Source: JAICTV01 sp035634055 (GTDB lineage: Bacteria > Planctomycetota > Phycisphaerae > Tepidisphaerales > Tepidisphaeraceae). From it: DNA of 64,000 nucleotides. Every line of letters begins with the position of its first letter. Position 1 is the stretch's first letter. Position numbers and translations under genes: made by a program. The notes beneath the pieces were generated by a model, which was given only the letters and a program-made list of their open reading frames with translations, was not told where the DNA came from and searched no databases. Below, in pieces: positions 33,053-42,031 of this stretch. The stretch covers positions 1 through 64,000 of the forward strand of contig DASQDR010000145.1 in assembly GCA_035634055.1 (NCBI GenBank), given 5' to 3'.

Positions 33053-36000
33053 CTACGTGACGCTGACGTTATCGAACGTCGCCTTCGCCGCCGTCGTCGT
33101 CTTCTTCGACGTGACGGCCATGCCGACGTAGACGGTGCTGCCCATGTTGATGCTGGTCGAGCCGACGGTGGTCCAGGTGGCGCCGTTGGTCGAGCTGTAG
33201 GCGGTGATGGTCCCGCCGGTGCGGACCAGCTTGAGCCAGTAGGGCGCCTTCGGGCCGCTGACCGACGTGCTGGTGCTGGCGCCGCCGGTGGTGGTTCGGC
33301 GGATGAAGCGGATGCCGCCGCCGGGGGTGAGGAAGACGCCGGCGTGGCGGGCATTGGGCGCGAGCGACTCGCGGACCATGATGCCCGCCTTGGCGAGCAG
33401 GTCGGTGTTTTCCTGTCCGGTGACGCGGACGACGATGGTGGCGTCGCCGGTGACCTGGCGGTAGGCGAAGTGGAAGGAGTCGGCGCTGCCCCAGATGTCG
33501 GCGCCGGCGCCGGAGACGGCATAGGTGCCGTTGTTGAAGGTCGCGCCGCCGGGCGTGCCGACCGGACCGATGTCGCCGCTGGCCCAGCCGGCGGGCAGGC
33601 CGCTCGCCGGCAGCGTGGTCGCGCTGGCGACGTTGGAATCGCCCGACGCGCCGACCGCGTTGACCGCGCGCACGCGGTAGAAGTATTTCGTGCCCGCCGC
33701 CAGCCCGAGCGAATTGCTGTAGCTGGTGGCGTTCTGCGGCGGGGTGGCGACCTCGGTCCAACCGGTCGCGCCGTCGAGCGAGCGCTCGATGACGAACCCG
33801 GTCTCGTTGCCGCTGTTGTCCGACCAGGTCAGGTTGATCTGCGTGGAGGAGACGGGCGTGGCGACCAGGTTCGACGGCGCCGCCGGGGCGGCGGGCGCGG
33901 CCTGCGTGGTGGCGCTTGCCACGTTCGAATTGCTCGAGGGGCCGACATCGTTGGTCGCGCGGACGCGGTAGTAGTACTTTGTGCCGGCGACCAGGCCGGT
34001 CGAGTCGCTGTAGCTGGTGGCGTTCGGGCCGGGCGTGGCGATGGCGGTGAAGTTCACGCCGTCGGTCGAGCGCTCGATGACGAAGCCCGTCTCGTTGTTG
34101 GAGTTATCCGCCCAGGTGAGGTCGATCTGGGTCTGCGAGACGGGCGTGGCCACCAGGCTGCCGGGCGCCGCCGGCGCGACGGGCGCGGGGGCGGCAGTGG
34201 TGGCGCTGGCGACGTTGGAGTGGGACGACGCGCCGACGGCATTCACCGCGCGAATTCGGTAATAGTACTGCGTCGAGCCGGACAGCCCGGTGGCGTCGCT
34301 GTAACTCGTGGCATCCGGCGCGGGCGTGGCGATGGTGGTCCAGCCGTCCGTGCCGTTGAGCGAGCGCTCGATGACGAAGCCGGTCTCGTCGGTCGCGTTG
34401 TCCGACCAGGTCAGGTCGATCTGCCCGCTGGAGACGGGCGTGGCCACCAGGTTGCCGGGGGCGGCGGGAGTTGTCGGCGCGGCGGGCGTGGTGGCGGAGG
34501 CGCTGGCGGACGCGGCGGAGTCGCCGGCGGCGCTGGTGGCGATCACGCGGTAGTAATACTGCGTGGAGGGGGACGCGGTGGTGTCGGAATAATTCGTCAC
34601 GCCGGCGCCGCTCGTGCCGATGGCGGAGAAGCTGACGTTGTCGATCGAGCGCTCGATGCGGTAGCCGGTCTCGCTCGCGACGTCGGTCCAGGTGAGGTTC
34701 ACCTGCGTGGAGCTGGCCGCCGAGGCGGCCAGGCCGGTGGGCTGCGCGGGGGGCGTGGGCGTCGCGCTGACGATGATCAGCCGCGCGCCCGCCCAGTCGG
34801 CGTGGTCGAAGCTGCTGCCGTTGCCGCCGTCGGTGACGACCAGCTTGAGCTGCTGCACCCCGGCGACGCTGACGTTGATGCTCTGCGTCGAACTGGCAGC
34901 GCCCATCAGCGGGCTCTCGTAGATCTTGACCCCGTCGGCGAAGACCTGGAACACGGCCGAGCCGTTGGTGGCTTGGCGGTCGTCGATGCCGACGTCGCTG
35001 AGGAACGTGGCGTACTTGCCGTCGAGGTTGTAGGTGATTTCAGAATTCGCGTGGACGCCAAGGCCCTTGGCGTAGGTGACGCCGTTGAGGGTGATAACGC
35101 CGCCGTCGCCCGCCCCGCTGCCGCCGACGCTCATGTCCTTCTCGACCGGGCCCCAGCCGTTGGTCGGCGTGCCGAGCCACGGGAGGTCGCTGAGGTAGAA
35201 GACGGCTTGGGCGGCGGGCGTGGTGACGGCCGCCTCGTTGGAGTTCGCCGAGTCTCCCGCCGATCCGCCGGCGGCGCGGACGCGGTAGGCGTAGCTGGTC
35301 CCGCCGGCCACGGTGGCGTCGGCGTAGCCGGTGGCGTTGGCGGCGACGGTGGCGATGGTTTCCCACGCGCCCGCCTCGCCGGTGCGGCGCTGGATCACGA
35401 AGCCGGTCTCGTTGCTGCTCTTGTCCTGCCAGGCAAGGTTGACCAGCGACGCGCTGGCCGCCTGGGCGATCAGATTCGCGGGCGCCGCGGGCGTCGTGGG
35501 GGCGGGCGAGGTGTTCGTGAGCTTGAACCAGTTGAAGTTCCCGCTGCTGGCCTCGAAGACCACGCGCAGCAGGTGCAGGCCGGCGGACAGGTTGATGCCG
35601 GACTTGCTGATGGTGGTCCACTTCTGCGAGCCGCCGGTGTTGGGGACCGCGAGCGAACCGGTGACGTTGACGCCGTCCACCTCGACGCGGAACGCCCCGC
35701 CGCTCACGCTGTTGGCGACGCGGGCGTCGAAGCTGTAGACGCCGCCGGTCAGCACGTTGACCGAGTACTGGAGCCACTCGCCCGCCTTGACGAAGGCGAT
35801 GTTCACCCCGCCGCCGACGTCGGTGCTGGTCTGGATGTCGACGCTCTGCGGCTGGCGGTACTTGCTGTCGCCCTCGCGCTTGGCGTCGCTGTCCTTGTAG
35901 CCGAGGTTCTGCCCGAGGTGGTCGAAGTCCTCGAACTGGATGGGCGACCCGGTCACCTGCGCGACGCCGAGGTACGGCGTGTTCGGGCGCGGGAACAGGC

Positions 36001-37204
36001 TGGTCGCCCAGTTGGAGAAGTCGATGTCGTGGCCGTTGGCGATGATCTGCTCGCCGGTGCCGGCGCCCGCGCCGCTGGGGCCGGACGCGCTGTTCCACCA
36101 GTTGTTGCGGGCGTCGAGGTAGCCGACGTACTGATCGCCGTTGACGACCAGCGCTTCCTTCGCGGTGTTGTAGCCGTTGCCGTAGAAGTTGTTCTGGGTA
36201 ACGACGAAGCCGAAGTTGGCGCCGGGGACCGCCTTGTTGTCGATGCGGATGGCGGGGCCGGTGATGCCGTAGAGCGTGTTGCCGCGGATGGTGATGTTGG
36301 TGCACCCGCCCTCGAAGCGCAGCCCGCCGCTCCACTGGTCGCGCATGTAGGTGATCGTGTTCCCCTCGATCAGCGCGTTGTTGACGTTGAAGAACAGGAC
36401 CGCCTTGCCGCCTTGGTCGATGATGTTGTTGGTGATGCGGATGTCGGACTGCGCGCCCTGCGCCAGCGTCTGGAGCGAGATGGCTGCCTCGACGGTGGTC
36501 GTCGTGTTGGGCGAGCCGGTGTTGTAGAGGAAGGCGTTGGAGTCGATGGTGACGTTGACGAGGTTCCCGCCGGACAGCCCGCCGTTGGTGTAGATGCCGC
36601 GGCCGGAGTGGTCGCCGTCGTTGTTGTTGTTGCGGAACAGGTTGAATCGAATGATGGCCGCGTCGGTCGTGCTGTTGTTCGCCAGGTAGAGCCCGGCCAC
36701 GTTGTTCTGGACGATGTTGTTGAGGATCTTAGTGCCGGACTGGTTCGGCAGGATGACGATGCCCGCGCCGGTGGTGTCGGCGAGGCTGGTCTGGCCCTGC
36801 ACGGTGAAGCCGTCGATGGTGACGCCGCTGGCGGCGACGCGAAAGGCGGCGGTGATCTTGCCGTCAAGCTGCGTCGCGCCGGTTACGATCGACTCGCCGC
36901 TGCCGCGCGAGTTCGAGCGGGCGTCGGTGCCGCTGCGGGCGCCGAGGATCGTGAGCTTCTTGGCGATTGTCACCTGCTCGGCGTAGGCGCCGGCGTCGAC
37001 GGTGATGATGCTGCCGGGCATGGCCGCGTCCACCGCCGCCTGGATCGTCGCGTAGACGTTGGGGTTCCCGACCACGTGCGCGGCCAGGAACCGTCGCGCC
37101 TCCAGCGACTCCATCGCCCGGCGCGGCCCGGCAAAGGGGCGGCGCTGCGACTTGAGACCCTTGTTGGCAGCGATGGCGGAGGCGGTGCGGTTACTTCGCG
37201 ACAT
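33053..37204 (-). CDS. Giant secreted beta-helix / CBM6 / NPCBM / fibronectin-III protein with LE-x-R-x-L N-terminus
   Basis: 1383 residues, probably a surface adhesin or polysaccharide-binding protein. Residues 31-41 (MESLEARRFLA) are the LEPR-XLL-type motif. Domains in order: right-handed beta-helix of the pectate-lyase-like fold (about 45-405; repeats such as NNIVQNNVAGLYL, IRGNTLYGITG); CBM6-like domain (about 430-570; EDFDHLGQNLGY, GEWLQYSVNV); FN3 (575-665); NPCBM-like galactose-binding domain (670-815; GLGVHANSEITYNLDGKY); four more FN3 domains (825-1190; ETGFVIERS is repeated in nearly every one); and a C-terminal jelly-roll of about 185 residues (AGIMVRESLAPNARHAGVFL). The near-identical FN3 units point to recent internal duplication. 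No catalytic residues of a lyase are obvious, and there is no membrane anchor at the C-terminus. Confidence 0.85.
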   Translation of the reverse strand: MSRSNRTASAIAANKGLKSQRRPFAGPRRAMESLEARRFLAAHVVGNPNVYATIQAAVDAAMPGSIITVDAGAYAEQVTIAKKLTILGARSGTDARSNSRGSGESIVTGATQLDGKITAAFRVAASGVTIDGFTVQGQTSLADTTGAGIVILPNQSGTKILNNIVQNNVAGLYLANNSTTDAAIIRFNLFRNNNNDGDHSGRGIYTNGGLSGGNLVNVTIDSNAFLYNTGSPNTTTTVEAAISLQTLAQGAQSDIRITNNIIDQGGKAVLFFNVNNALIEGNTITYMRDQWSGGLRFEGGCTNITIRGNTLYGITGPAIRIDNKAVPGANFGFVVTQNNFYGNGYNTAKEALVVNGDQYVGYLDARNNWWNSASGPSGAGAGTGEQIIANGHDIDFSNWATSLFPRPNTPYLGVAQVTGSPIQFEDFDHLGQNLGYKDSDAKREGDSKYRQPQSVDIQTSTDVGGGVNIAFVKAGEWLQYSVNVLTGGVYSFDARVANSVSGGAFRVEVDGVNVTGSLAVPNTGGSQKWTTISKSGINLSAGLHLLRVVFEASSGNFNWFKLTNTSPAPTTPAAPANLIAQAASASLVNLAWQDKSSNETGFVIQRRTGEAGAWETIATVAANATGYADATVAGGTSYAYRVRAAGGSAGDSANSNEAAVTTPAAQAVFYLSDLPWLGTPTNGWGPVEKDMSVGGSGAGDGGVITLNGVTYAKGLGVHANSEITYNLDGKYATFLSDVGIDDRQATNGSAVFQVFADGVKIYESPLMGAASSTQSINVSVAGVQQLKLVVTDGGNGSSFDHADWAGARLIIVSATPTPPAQPTGLAASAASSTQVNLTWTDVASETGYRIERSIDNVSFSAIGTSGAGVTNYSDTTASPSTQYYYRVIATSAAGDSAASASASATTPAAPTTPAAPGNLVATPVSSGQIDLTWSDNATDETGFVIERSLNGTDGWTTIATPAPDATSYSDATGLSGSTQYYYRIRAVNAVGASSHSNVASATTAAPAPVAPAAPGSLVATPVSQTQIDLTWADNSNNETGFVIERSTDGVNFTAIATPGPNATSYSDSTGLVAGTKYYYRVRATNDVGPSSNSNVASATTQAAPAAPAAPSNLVATPVSSTQINLTWSDNSGNETGFVIERSLDGATGWTEVATPPQNATSYSNSLGLAAGTKYFYRVRAVNAVGASGDSNVASATTLPASGLPAGWASGDIGPVGTPGGATFNNGTYAVSGAGADIWGSADSFHFAYRQVTGDATIVVRVTGQENTDLLAKAGIMVRESLAPNARHAGVFLTPGGGIRFIRRTTTGGASTSTSVSGPKAPYWLKLVRTGGTITAYSSTNGATWTTVGSTSINMGSTVYVGMAVTSKKTTTAAKATFDNVSVT

Positions 37205-37361
37205 CCGAAACTTCCCTTGTGACGGTCCCAGAACTTGATGCCAGAACTCGATGCCAGACGAATTCGCTACACCCGCTGCGCGAGATGCGAGGAGAGTGAC
37301 GGGCGGACGTTTGAAAATTACACCGGCAAGTGGCCGCTACAAGTCGGGCCGATTTGTCGCC

Positions 37362-39092
37362 TTACTGTCGCCGGCCGCGGCGCGGCAGGAGCTGGCGGAA
37401 CGTCGCGACGCGCAGCGCGTGGCAGGCGGCGAGGTAGACGCCCGCGCCAAGTGCAATCAGCAGGGCCAGTTGCGCGAGCCAGACGCCGCGCGTCTGCCCG
37501 CGCGGGTAGAGCGGCGAATGCTGGAACGCCCACAGCGCCAGGCCCATCACCGCTGTCGCGGCCAGCATCTTCGCCGCCGGTCGGGCCAGGGCGCTTATGC
37601 CGAGTCCACCGACTTTGCGGTCCAGCATCAGCAGCATCACGATCGCCTGCACCGAAAAGCTCACCAGCGTGCCAACCGCCATCCCCGCCTCACCCAGCCA
37701 CCAGAGCAGCGGGATCTCGACGATCAGGTTGACCGCGATGTTCACGATCGACATCACCAGCGGCGTGACGGTGTCGTGGATCGCGTAGTACGCGCGGTTG
37801 ATGATCTGGAGCAGCGAGAAGGCCCAGATCGCGCCCGCGTAGAAGACCAGCGACGAGCGGATCAGCGTGGCCGAGTGCGCGTCGATCTGCCCGTGCTGGA
37901 AGAGAAGGCGAATACACGGTTCGCTGATGATGATCAGCCCGAGACTGGCGGGCAGGCCCTCCCAGAGCGTCGCCTCCAGCCCGTTGCGCAGGACGCTCTT
38001 GAAGCCGTCGCGGTCCTTGTCCAGCGCGTCGCTGCTGAGGGCGGGGAAGATCGCCGTCGCCAGCGCGATGGCGAACACGCCGAGCGGGAACTGGTAGAGG
38101 AACTGCGCGATGTCCAGCCGGCGCGGCGCGCCCGCCTCCATGGGGAAGCGGATCGACTGCCCGAGCAGCGTGAAGTGGGTGAGCAGGTTGCCATCGCGGT
38201 CGAAGCGCTGCATCAGGGCCATCGAGAGGCCCTTGTCCATCAGCACCGATAGCTGGAGCACGCCCGCCCCCAGCGCGACCGGCACGGTGAGCTTGAGCAT
38301 CCGGCGGACGCCGGGCGTCCAGAAGCGCGGCACCAGCTTGAAGCGAAAGCCCGTCGCCCGCAGCGCCGGCAGCAGCACCGCCACCTGCAACCCGCCGGCA
38401 ACGAGGACGGCGAAGGCGAGCCAGAAGCCGAGCGTCGCCTGGATCGACTCGATCTCCCGCGGGTCGCGCGTCGCGCCCAGGTGCAGCACGCGCGCGCCGA
38501 TCGCCAGCACGATGATGTGGCAGACGTTGAGCAGGATCGGCGCCGCCGCCGGCGGGCCGAACTTCTTGTGCACCTGGAGGATGCCGGACAAGAACGCCCC
38601 GCCGCAGATCAGCAGCACGTAGGGCAGCATGATGGCGGTGAACTTCAGCGTGAGCATCAGGTCCGGCCAGAGCGATGAGCCGAGGGTGATCGTCAGCCAG
38701 ATGCCGACCTCGCCGATCACGATGATGCCCAGCAGGATCGCGCACAGCAGGTTGACGGCGGCGGCGGCAAAATCGTTGGCTTGCTCCGGGCCGTCGTGCT
38801 TCACCGACTGCGCGTAGAGCGGAATGAACGCCGCCGACAGCGCCCCTTCGCCGAACAGCTTGCGGAAGAGGTTGGGGATGGTGAACGCGACCGTGAACGC
38901 CGCCGCGACCAGTCCGGTGCCGAGGTAGTGCCCGGCGACGATCTCGCGCCCAAGGCCCATGAACCGGCTGATCAGCGTGAAGAACCCGATCAGCTTCGCG
39001 TGCGACAGGAACGACTTGGCTGGCGCGACGAACGGCGGCTCCTGCTCCGGGGCGGCGGTGGGATCGGAAACGGTAATCGCGGGCTCTGACAT
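37362..39092 (-). CDS. murJ: Lipid II flippase MurJ (MviN)
   Basis: Flips undecaprenyl-linked peptidoglycan precursor (lipid II) across the inner membrane. A 576-residue MATE-like protein with about 14 transmembrane segments. The N-terminus has the family's FTLISRFMGLGREIVAGHYLG, FTIPNLFRKLFGEGALSAAF and FIPLY elements; the central Arg residues of MurJ are kept. The start at 39092 is used because a 40-residue Pro/Glu-rich cytosolic tail precedes the first helix; upstream Mets lie in the preceding gene. It is five bases downstream of the thiamine-phosphate synthase stop, so the two are co-transcribed. A MurJ plus the murein-recycling genes agree with peptidoglycan in this organism. Confidence 0.9.
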   Translation of the reverse strand: MSEPAITVSDPTAAPEQEPPFVAPAKSFLSHAKLIGFFTLISRFMGLGREIVAGHYLGTGLVAAAFTVAFTIPNLFRKLFGEGALSAAFIPLYAQSVKHDGPEQANDFAAAAVNLLCAILLGIIVIGEVGIWLTITLGSSLWPDLMLTLKFTAIMLPYVLLICGGAFLSGILQVHKKFGPPAAAPILLNVCHIIVLAIGARVLHLGATRDPREIESIQATLGFWLAFAVLVAGGLQVAVLLPALRATGFRFKLVPRFWTPGVRRMLKLTVPVALGAGVLQLSVLMDKGLSMALMQRFDRDGNLLTHFTLLGQSIRFPMEAGAPRRLDIAQFLYQFPLGVFAIALATAIFPALSSDALDKDRDGFKSVLRNGLEATLWEGLPASLGLIIISEPCIRLLFQHGQIDAHSATLIRSSLVFYAGAIWAFSLLQIINRAYYAIHDTVTPLVMSIVNIAVNLIVEIPLLWWLGEAGMAVGTLVSFSVQAIVMLLMLDRKVGGLGISALARPAAKMLAATAVMGLALWAFQHSPLYPRGQTRGVWLAQLALLIALGAGVYLAACHALRVATFRQLLPRRGRRQ

Positions 39093-39097
39093 CCGTG

Positions 39098-40132
39098 TCA
39101 CGCGAGCAGCTTCTTCAATCGCTCCGCCGCCGCGCGCGGGTTCTCGCACCCCGCGACGGCCGCGGTGACGGCGACGGCCTTCATGCCGGTCGCCAGCACC
39201 TCGCCGACATTCTGCGCGTTGATCCCCGCGATTGCGACCGCCGGCACGTCGGGCAGGTTCTCCGCAACCTGCCGCGCGTAAGCGGGACCGGCGACGAAGT
39301 CGCGCGTCTTGGTCTCGCTGCGGAAGAACGGCCCGACGCCGAGGTAGTCGGCGCCGTCGCGCACCGCCTGCCGGGCCTGCTCGAGCTCGTGCGTGCTGAC
39401 GCCGAGGATCTTGCCCGCGCCGATGAGCTTGCGAACGTCGCGCGCCGGCAGGTCGGTCTGCCCGACGTGCACCCCGTCCGCGTCGGCCAGCAGAGCGACG
39501 TCAGCTCGATCGTTGATAATGCTGATCACGCCGTGCCGCCGGCACAGCGCGACCAACTGCCGGGCGCGCGACAGCAGCTCAGCCGCATCGAGGTTCTTCT
39601 CGCGGAGCTGAAGGCAATCGGCGCCGCCGAGGATCGCCGCCTCTGCCACTTCCAGCCACGGGCGCTTGCAGATCGACTCGGTGATCAACACGTAGAGCCG
39701 CACGCCCGCAAACCGCCCGGCGGCGGCGCGGAGCGTGAAGGCGATCCGCTGCTCCAGGTCATAGAAGCGATACCGAATGTCCTCGACCCGCCCCGCCCGC
39801 GCCGGATCGAGCGCCTTGAGGTACTCCTCGATGGTTCGAAGCGCCTCGCCCAGCCGCTTCCCCGCCGCCACGACCACGTGGGCCACGTCCTCGCGCTCCC
39901 GCTCGGCGGGGGTCTTGATGGCGGTGCCGACGTCGCCGGGGGTGTCGCGGTGCAGGATCGCGTCGCCGAGCAGCGTTGCCGTCGCCGTCGCCAGGTCGTG
40001 CCGCACCTGCTTCAGCGAGCCGCACAGCGCGTCGTCGTCCAGCGCGAAGCGGGCGTAGTCCTCGATCACCCGCAGGGCCTCGCGCGCGCGGTTGGCGTTG
40101 GCGTCGAGGATGCGCAGGGCGGGACCGTTCAT
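39098..40132 (-). CDS. thiE: Thiamine-phosphate synthase with N-terminal ThiD2-like domain
   Basis: 344 residues. The C-terminal 200 are a ThiE TIM barrel that joins HMP-PP and THZ-P: LYVLITESI, LQLREKNLDAAELL, INDRADVALLADADGVHVGQTDL, YLGVGPFFRSETK and VAIAGINAQNVGEVL. The N-terminal about 140 residues (LRILDANANRAREALRVIED, RFYDLEQRI) are an all-helical domain seen fused to ThiE in planctomycetes and others and called ThiD2; it has been proposed to replace HMP-phosphate kinase. Start at 40132 (MNGPALRILDAN). No TPP riboswitch is visible upstream. Confidence 0.88.
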   Translation of the reverse strand: MNGPALRILDANANRAREALRVIEDYARFALDDDALCGSLKQVRHDLATATATLLGDAILHRDTPGDVGTAIKTPAEREREDVAHVVVAAGKRLGEALRTIEEYLKALDPARAGRVEDIRYRFYDLEQRIAFTLRAAAGRFAGVRLYVLITESICKRPWLEVAEAAILGGADCLQLREKNLDAAELLSRARQLVALCRRHGVISIINDRADVALLADADGVHVGQTDLPARDVRKLIGAGKILGVSTHELEQARQAVRDGADYLGVGPFFRSETKTRDFVAGPAYARQVAENLPDVPAVAIAGINAQNVGEVLATGMKAVAVTAAVAGCENPRAAAERLKKLLA

Positions 40133-40257
40133 GGATTTGGCGTCGCGGAGCCGATTATAGGACCACGCATGCACGGTCGAAAGAAAGCCTTCGTCGAGGG
40201 GTTGAGCGCGATTCGCTCGAAAAAACCGCGGTCGGTGGCGATGGCGCGCGGCTCAAT

Positions 40258-40285
40258 TTGCGCCATCACGCCCAGGCTCTACAAT
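40258..40285 (+). promoter_or_regulatory. Promoter of the DNA methyltransferase gene, probably leaderless
   Basis: TTGCGC (40258-40263), a 16-base spacer and TACAAT (40280-40285). The ATG at 40295 is nine bases after the -10 box. Confidence 0.55.
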
Positions 40286-40294
40286 GCCTCCGGA

Positions 40295-41281
40295 ATGCCG
40301 GACCTGAACCAAATCATCCAGGGCGACTCGATCGCGGTGCTCAACGACGGCCCCGATGGGTGGGTTGACCTCTGCTTCGCCGATCCGCCGTTCAACATCG
40401 GTTACCTGTATCACGGGTACGACGACCAGCGCGACGACCACGAGTACCTGGAGTTCAGCGAGAAGTGGATGAAGGCGGTTCACCGCGCCCTCAAGCCGGG
40501 CGGCAGCTTTTACCTGGCGATCGGGGACGAGTTCGCGGCCGAGCTGACCTACATCGCCAAGCGCAACGTCGGCTTCCACCTGCGCAACTGGATCATCTGG
40601 CACTACACGTTCGGGCAGCAGCCCAAGAGCAAGTTCGCGCGCAGCCACACGCACATCCTATACTTCACGAAGGACAAGAAGGACTTCACCTTCAACGCCG
40701 ACGCGGTGCGCGTCGCCAGCGCCCGCCAGACGACCTACAAGGACGCTCGGGCCAACCCCAAGGGGAAGCTGCCGGACGACGTCTGGTTCCTGCGCCCGCA
40801 GGACGCCGCCGCCCACGCCTACGTCGAGCCGGGCGGAACGCCCATCGGGTGCGGCGCGGCGGAGAAGATGGGATATTTCGACGTCGTCAGCGACACCTGG
40901 AACGTCAGCCGCGTCTGCGGGACCTTCAAGGAGCGCGAAGGGTGGCACGGCTGCCAGATGCCCATCGGCGTGCTCAATCGCATCATCTCCGCCAGCTCAA
41001 ACGAGGGGGACGTCGTCCTCGATCCCTTCAACGGCAGCGGGACGACCGTGGTCGCGGCGGCGCTGGCGAACCGGCGGTACGTGGGGATCGACCAGTCGGC
41101 CGAGTACGTCGGCTACGCGCAGAAGCGGCTGGCGCACGCGCTGGAGACCGCCAGCAGGGACGGCAATGGCGCCCCCGCCATCGTGTTCGACCCCAAGCGC
41201 GCCAGCCGCGTGCAGACCAAGACCGACGCCCTCGGCCGCCCGCGCGTGGCGCGGCGCCCGCGGGCGAAAAAGTCCGCCTGA
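40295..41281 (+). CDS. Orphan site-specific DNA methyltransferase, beta class (N6-adenine/N4-cytosine)
   Basis: A 328-residue SAM-dependent amino-methyltransferase. The catalytic motif IV is DPPFNIGYLY (about residue 31) and comes before the SAM-binding motif I, DPFNGSGTTVVAAA (about residue 250), the order of the beta class (CcrM/M.HinfI-like). HRALKPGGSFYLAIGDE follows motif IV. The C-terminus is Arg/Lys-rich. No restriction endonuclease is adjacent, so it is probably a solitary epigenetic methylase. Target sequence unknown. The start is set by the family N-terminus and by the -10 box just upstream. Confidence 0.87.
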   Translation: MPDLNQIIQGDSIAVLNDGPDGWVDLCFADPPFNIGYLYHGYDDQRDDHEYLEFSEKWMKAVHRALKPGGSFYLAIGDEFAAELTYIAKRNVGFHLRNWIIWHYTFGQQPKSKFARSHTHILYFTKDKKDFTFNADAVRVASARQTTYKDARANPKGKLPDDVWFLRPQDAAAHAYVEPGGTPIGCGAAEKMGYFDVVSDTWNVSRVCGTFKEREGWHGCQMPIGVLNRIISASSNEGDVVLDPFNGSGTTVVAAALANRRYVGIDQSAEYVGYAQKRLAHALETASRDGNGAPAIVFDPKRASRVQTKTDALGRPRVARRPRAKKSA

Positions 41282-41313
41282 GCGGGCGCACCCACACGAG
41301 CGAGTTCACGCGC

Positions 41314-41511
41314 ATGCCCTGGTGGTTCAAATCCTTCCTGGTCGTCCTCGGCGGGCTGGTGCTGCTGTTGCTGGGGGACGTTGCGTCCCGCGCCGGCTTC
41401 AACGACGCCGCCGCCTGCCGCCTCGCCGGCGCCGCCCTGATCGGCCTGGGAATCTACCTCGCGTTGGCGACCGCCTTTGCTCCGGGCAAGAAGAAGCGCG
41501 GGACCCGCTGA
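41314..41511 (+). CDS. Small two-helix membrane protein
   Basis: 65 residues: MPWWFKSFLVVLGGLVLLLL forms one transmembrane helix, and LAGAALIGLGIYLALATAFA a second, followed by a basic tail. 32 bases after the methyltransferase stop, same strand. No family recognised. Confidence 0.5.
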   Translation: MPWWFKSFLVVLGGLVLLLLGDVASRAGFNDAAACRLAGAALIGLGIYLALATAFAPGKKKRGTR

Positions 41512-42031
41512 GCCGCAGCGGTTCCGCCACGAGCGCCACGCGAACGTCGCCTTCTTTCGGGGGCACGTGGAGTGGCTGCCCATGAGGCAGATCATCAGCA
41601 ACCCCGCCCTACCGCGGATGACGAAGTAGCGTTGCCGTCATCGTCGCCACACCCGCGTTCGCGCCGCTCCGCACGCGGCAGCCGCCGCTCGGCTCACTAA
41701 ATATGCACGGCAGGTAACCACTTCTGGATTCAAAGTCCGCTGTCGCGCAGGCACGCGTTGGCGGGTGCACTGCATCACGCACCGGTCACGAGCAAACCCC
41801 CACCCCCCGCAATAGGGACGATTGTCGGCGGCGGCGCGGATCGTCATATTTCCCCCTCGCAGTCGCCGGACGACCCGGCACCGGCGCGGGGGCACGTGGC
41901 CCCGCGGCGCCGGGAAGGCGGGGGAACGTTTCACCCGCCGGGTCGGCTCCGGTCAGACGTTTGCGCCACCGGACGGCGCCGTTGCAGCAACGGCCCCACC
42001 GCGCGACTCGCGGATCGGAGATCACAACGCC
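41512..42031. other. 520-base gap before the RTX genes
   Basis: No intact gene. The first 120 bases contain a sensible but startless frame (FRHERHANVAFFRGHVEWLP, then MRQIISNPALPRM, ending at a stop near 41629) that may be the tail of a lost gene. The rest is unremarkable except for GGGGGAACG at 41920-41928, about 105 bases before the RTX gene start. A similar word (GGGGGAACG, 43413-43421) lies about 95 bases before the second RTX gene. Confidence 0.4.

Noticed and set aside
33344..37222. A 1292-codon open frame on the plus strand
   Set aside because: Entirely antisense to the giant beta-helix/FN3 gene. Its repetitive Gly/Ala/Val/Arg text mirrors the FN3 DNA repeats and no domain is seen.
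39095..40294. Long N-terminal extension of the DNA methyltransferase
   Set aside because: The open frame continues 400 codons upstream, but it is antisense to thiE, and a promoter lies just before the ATG at 40295.
40133..40294. TPP riboswitch upstream of thiE
   Set aside because: The gap has none of the conserved CUGAGA/ACCUG-type elements and is only about 160 bases, shared with the divergent promoter.
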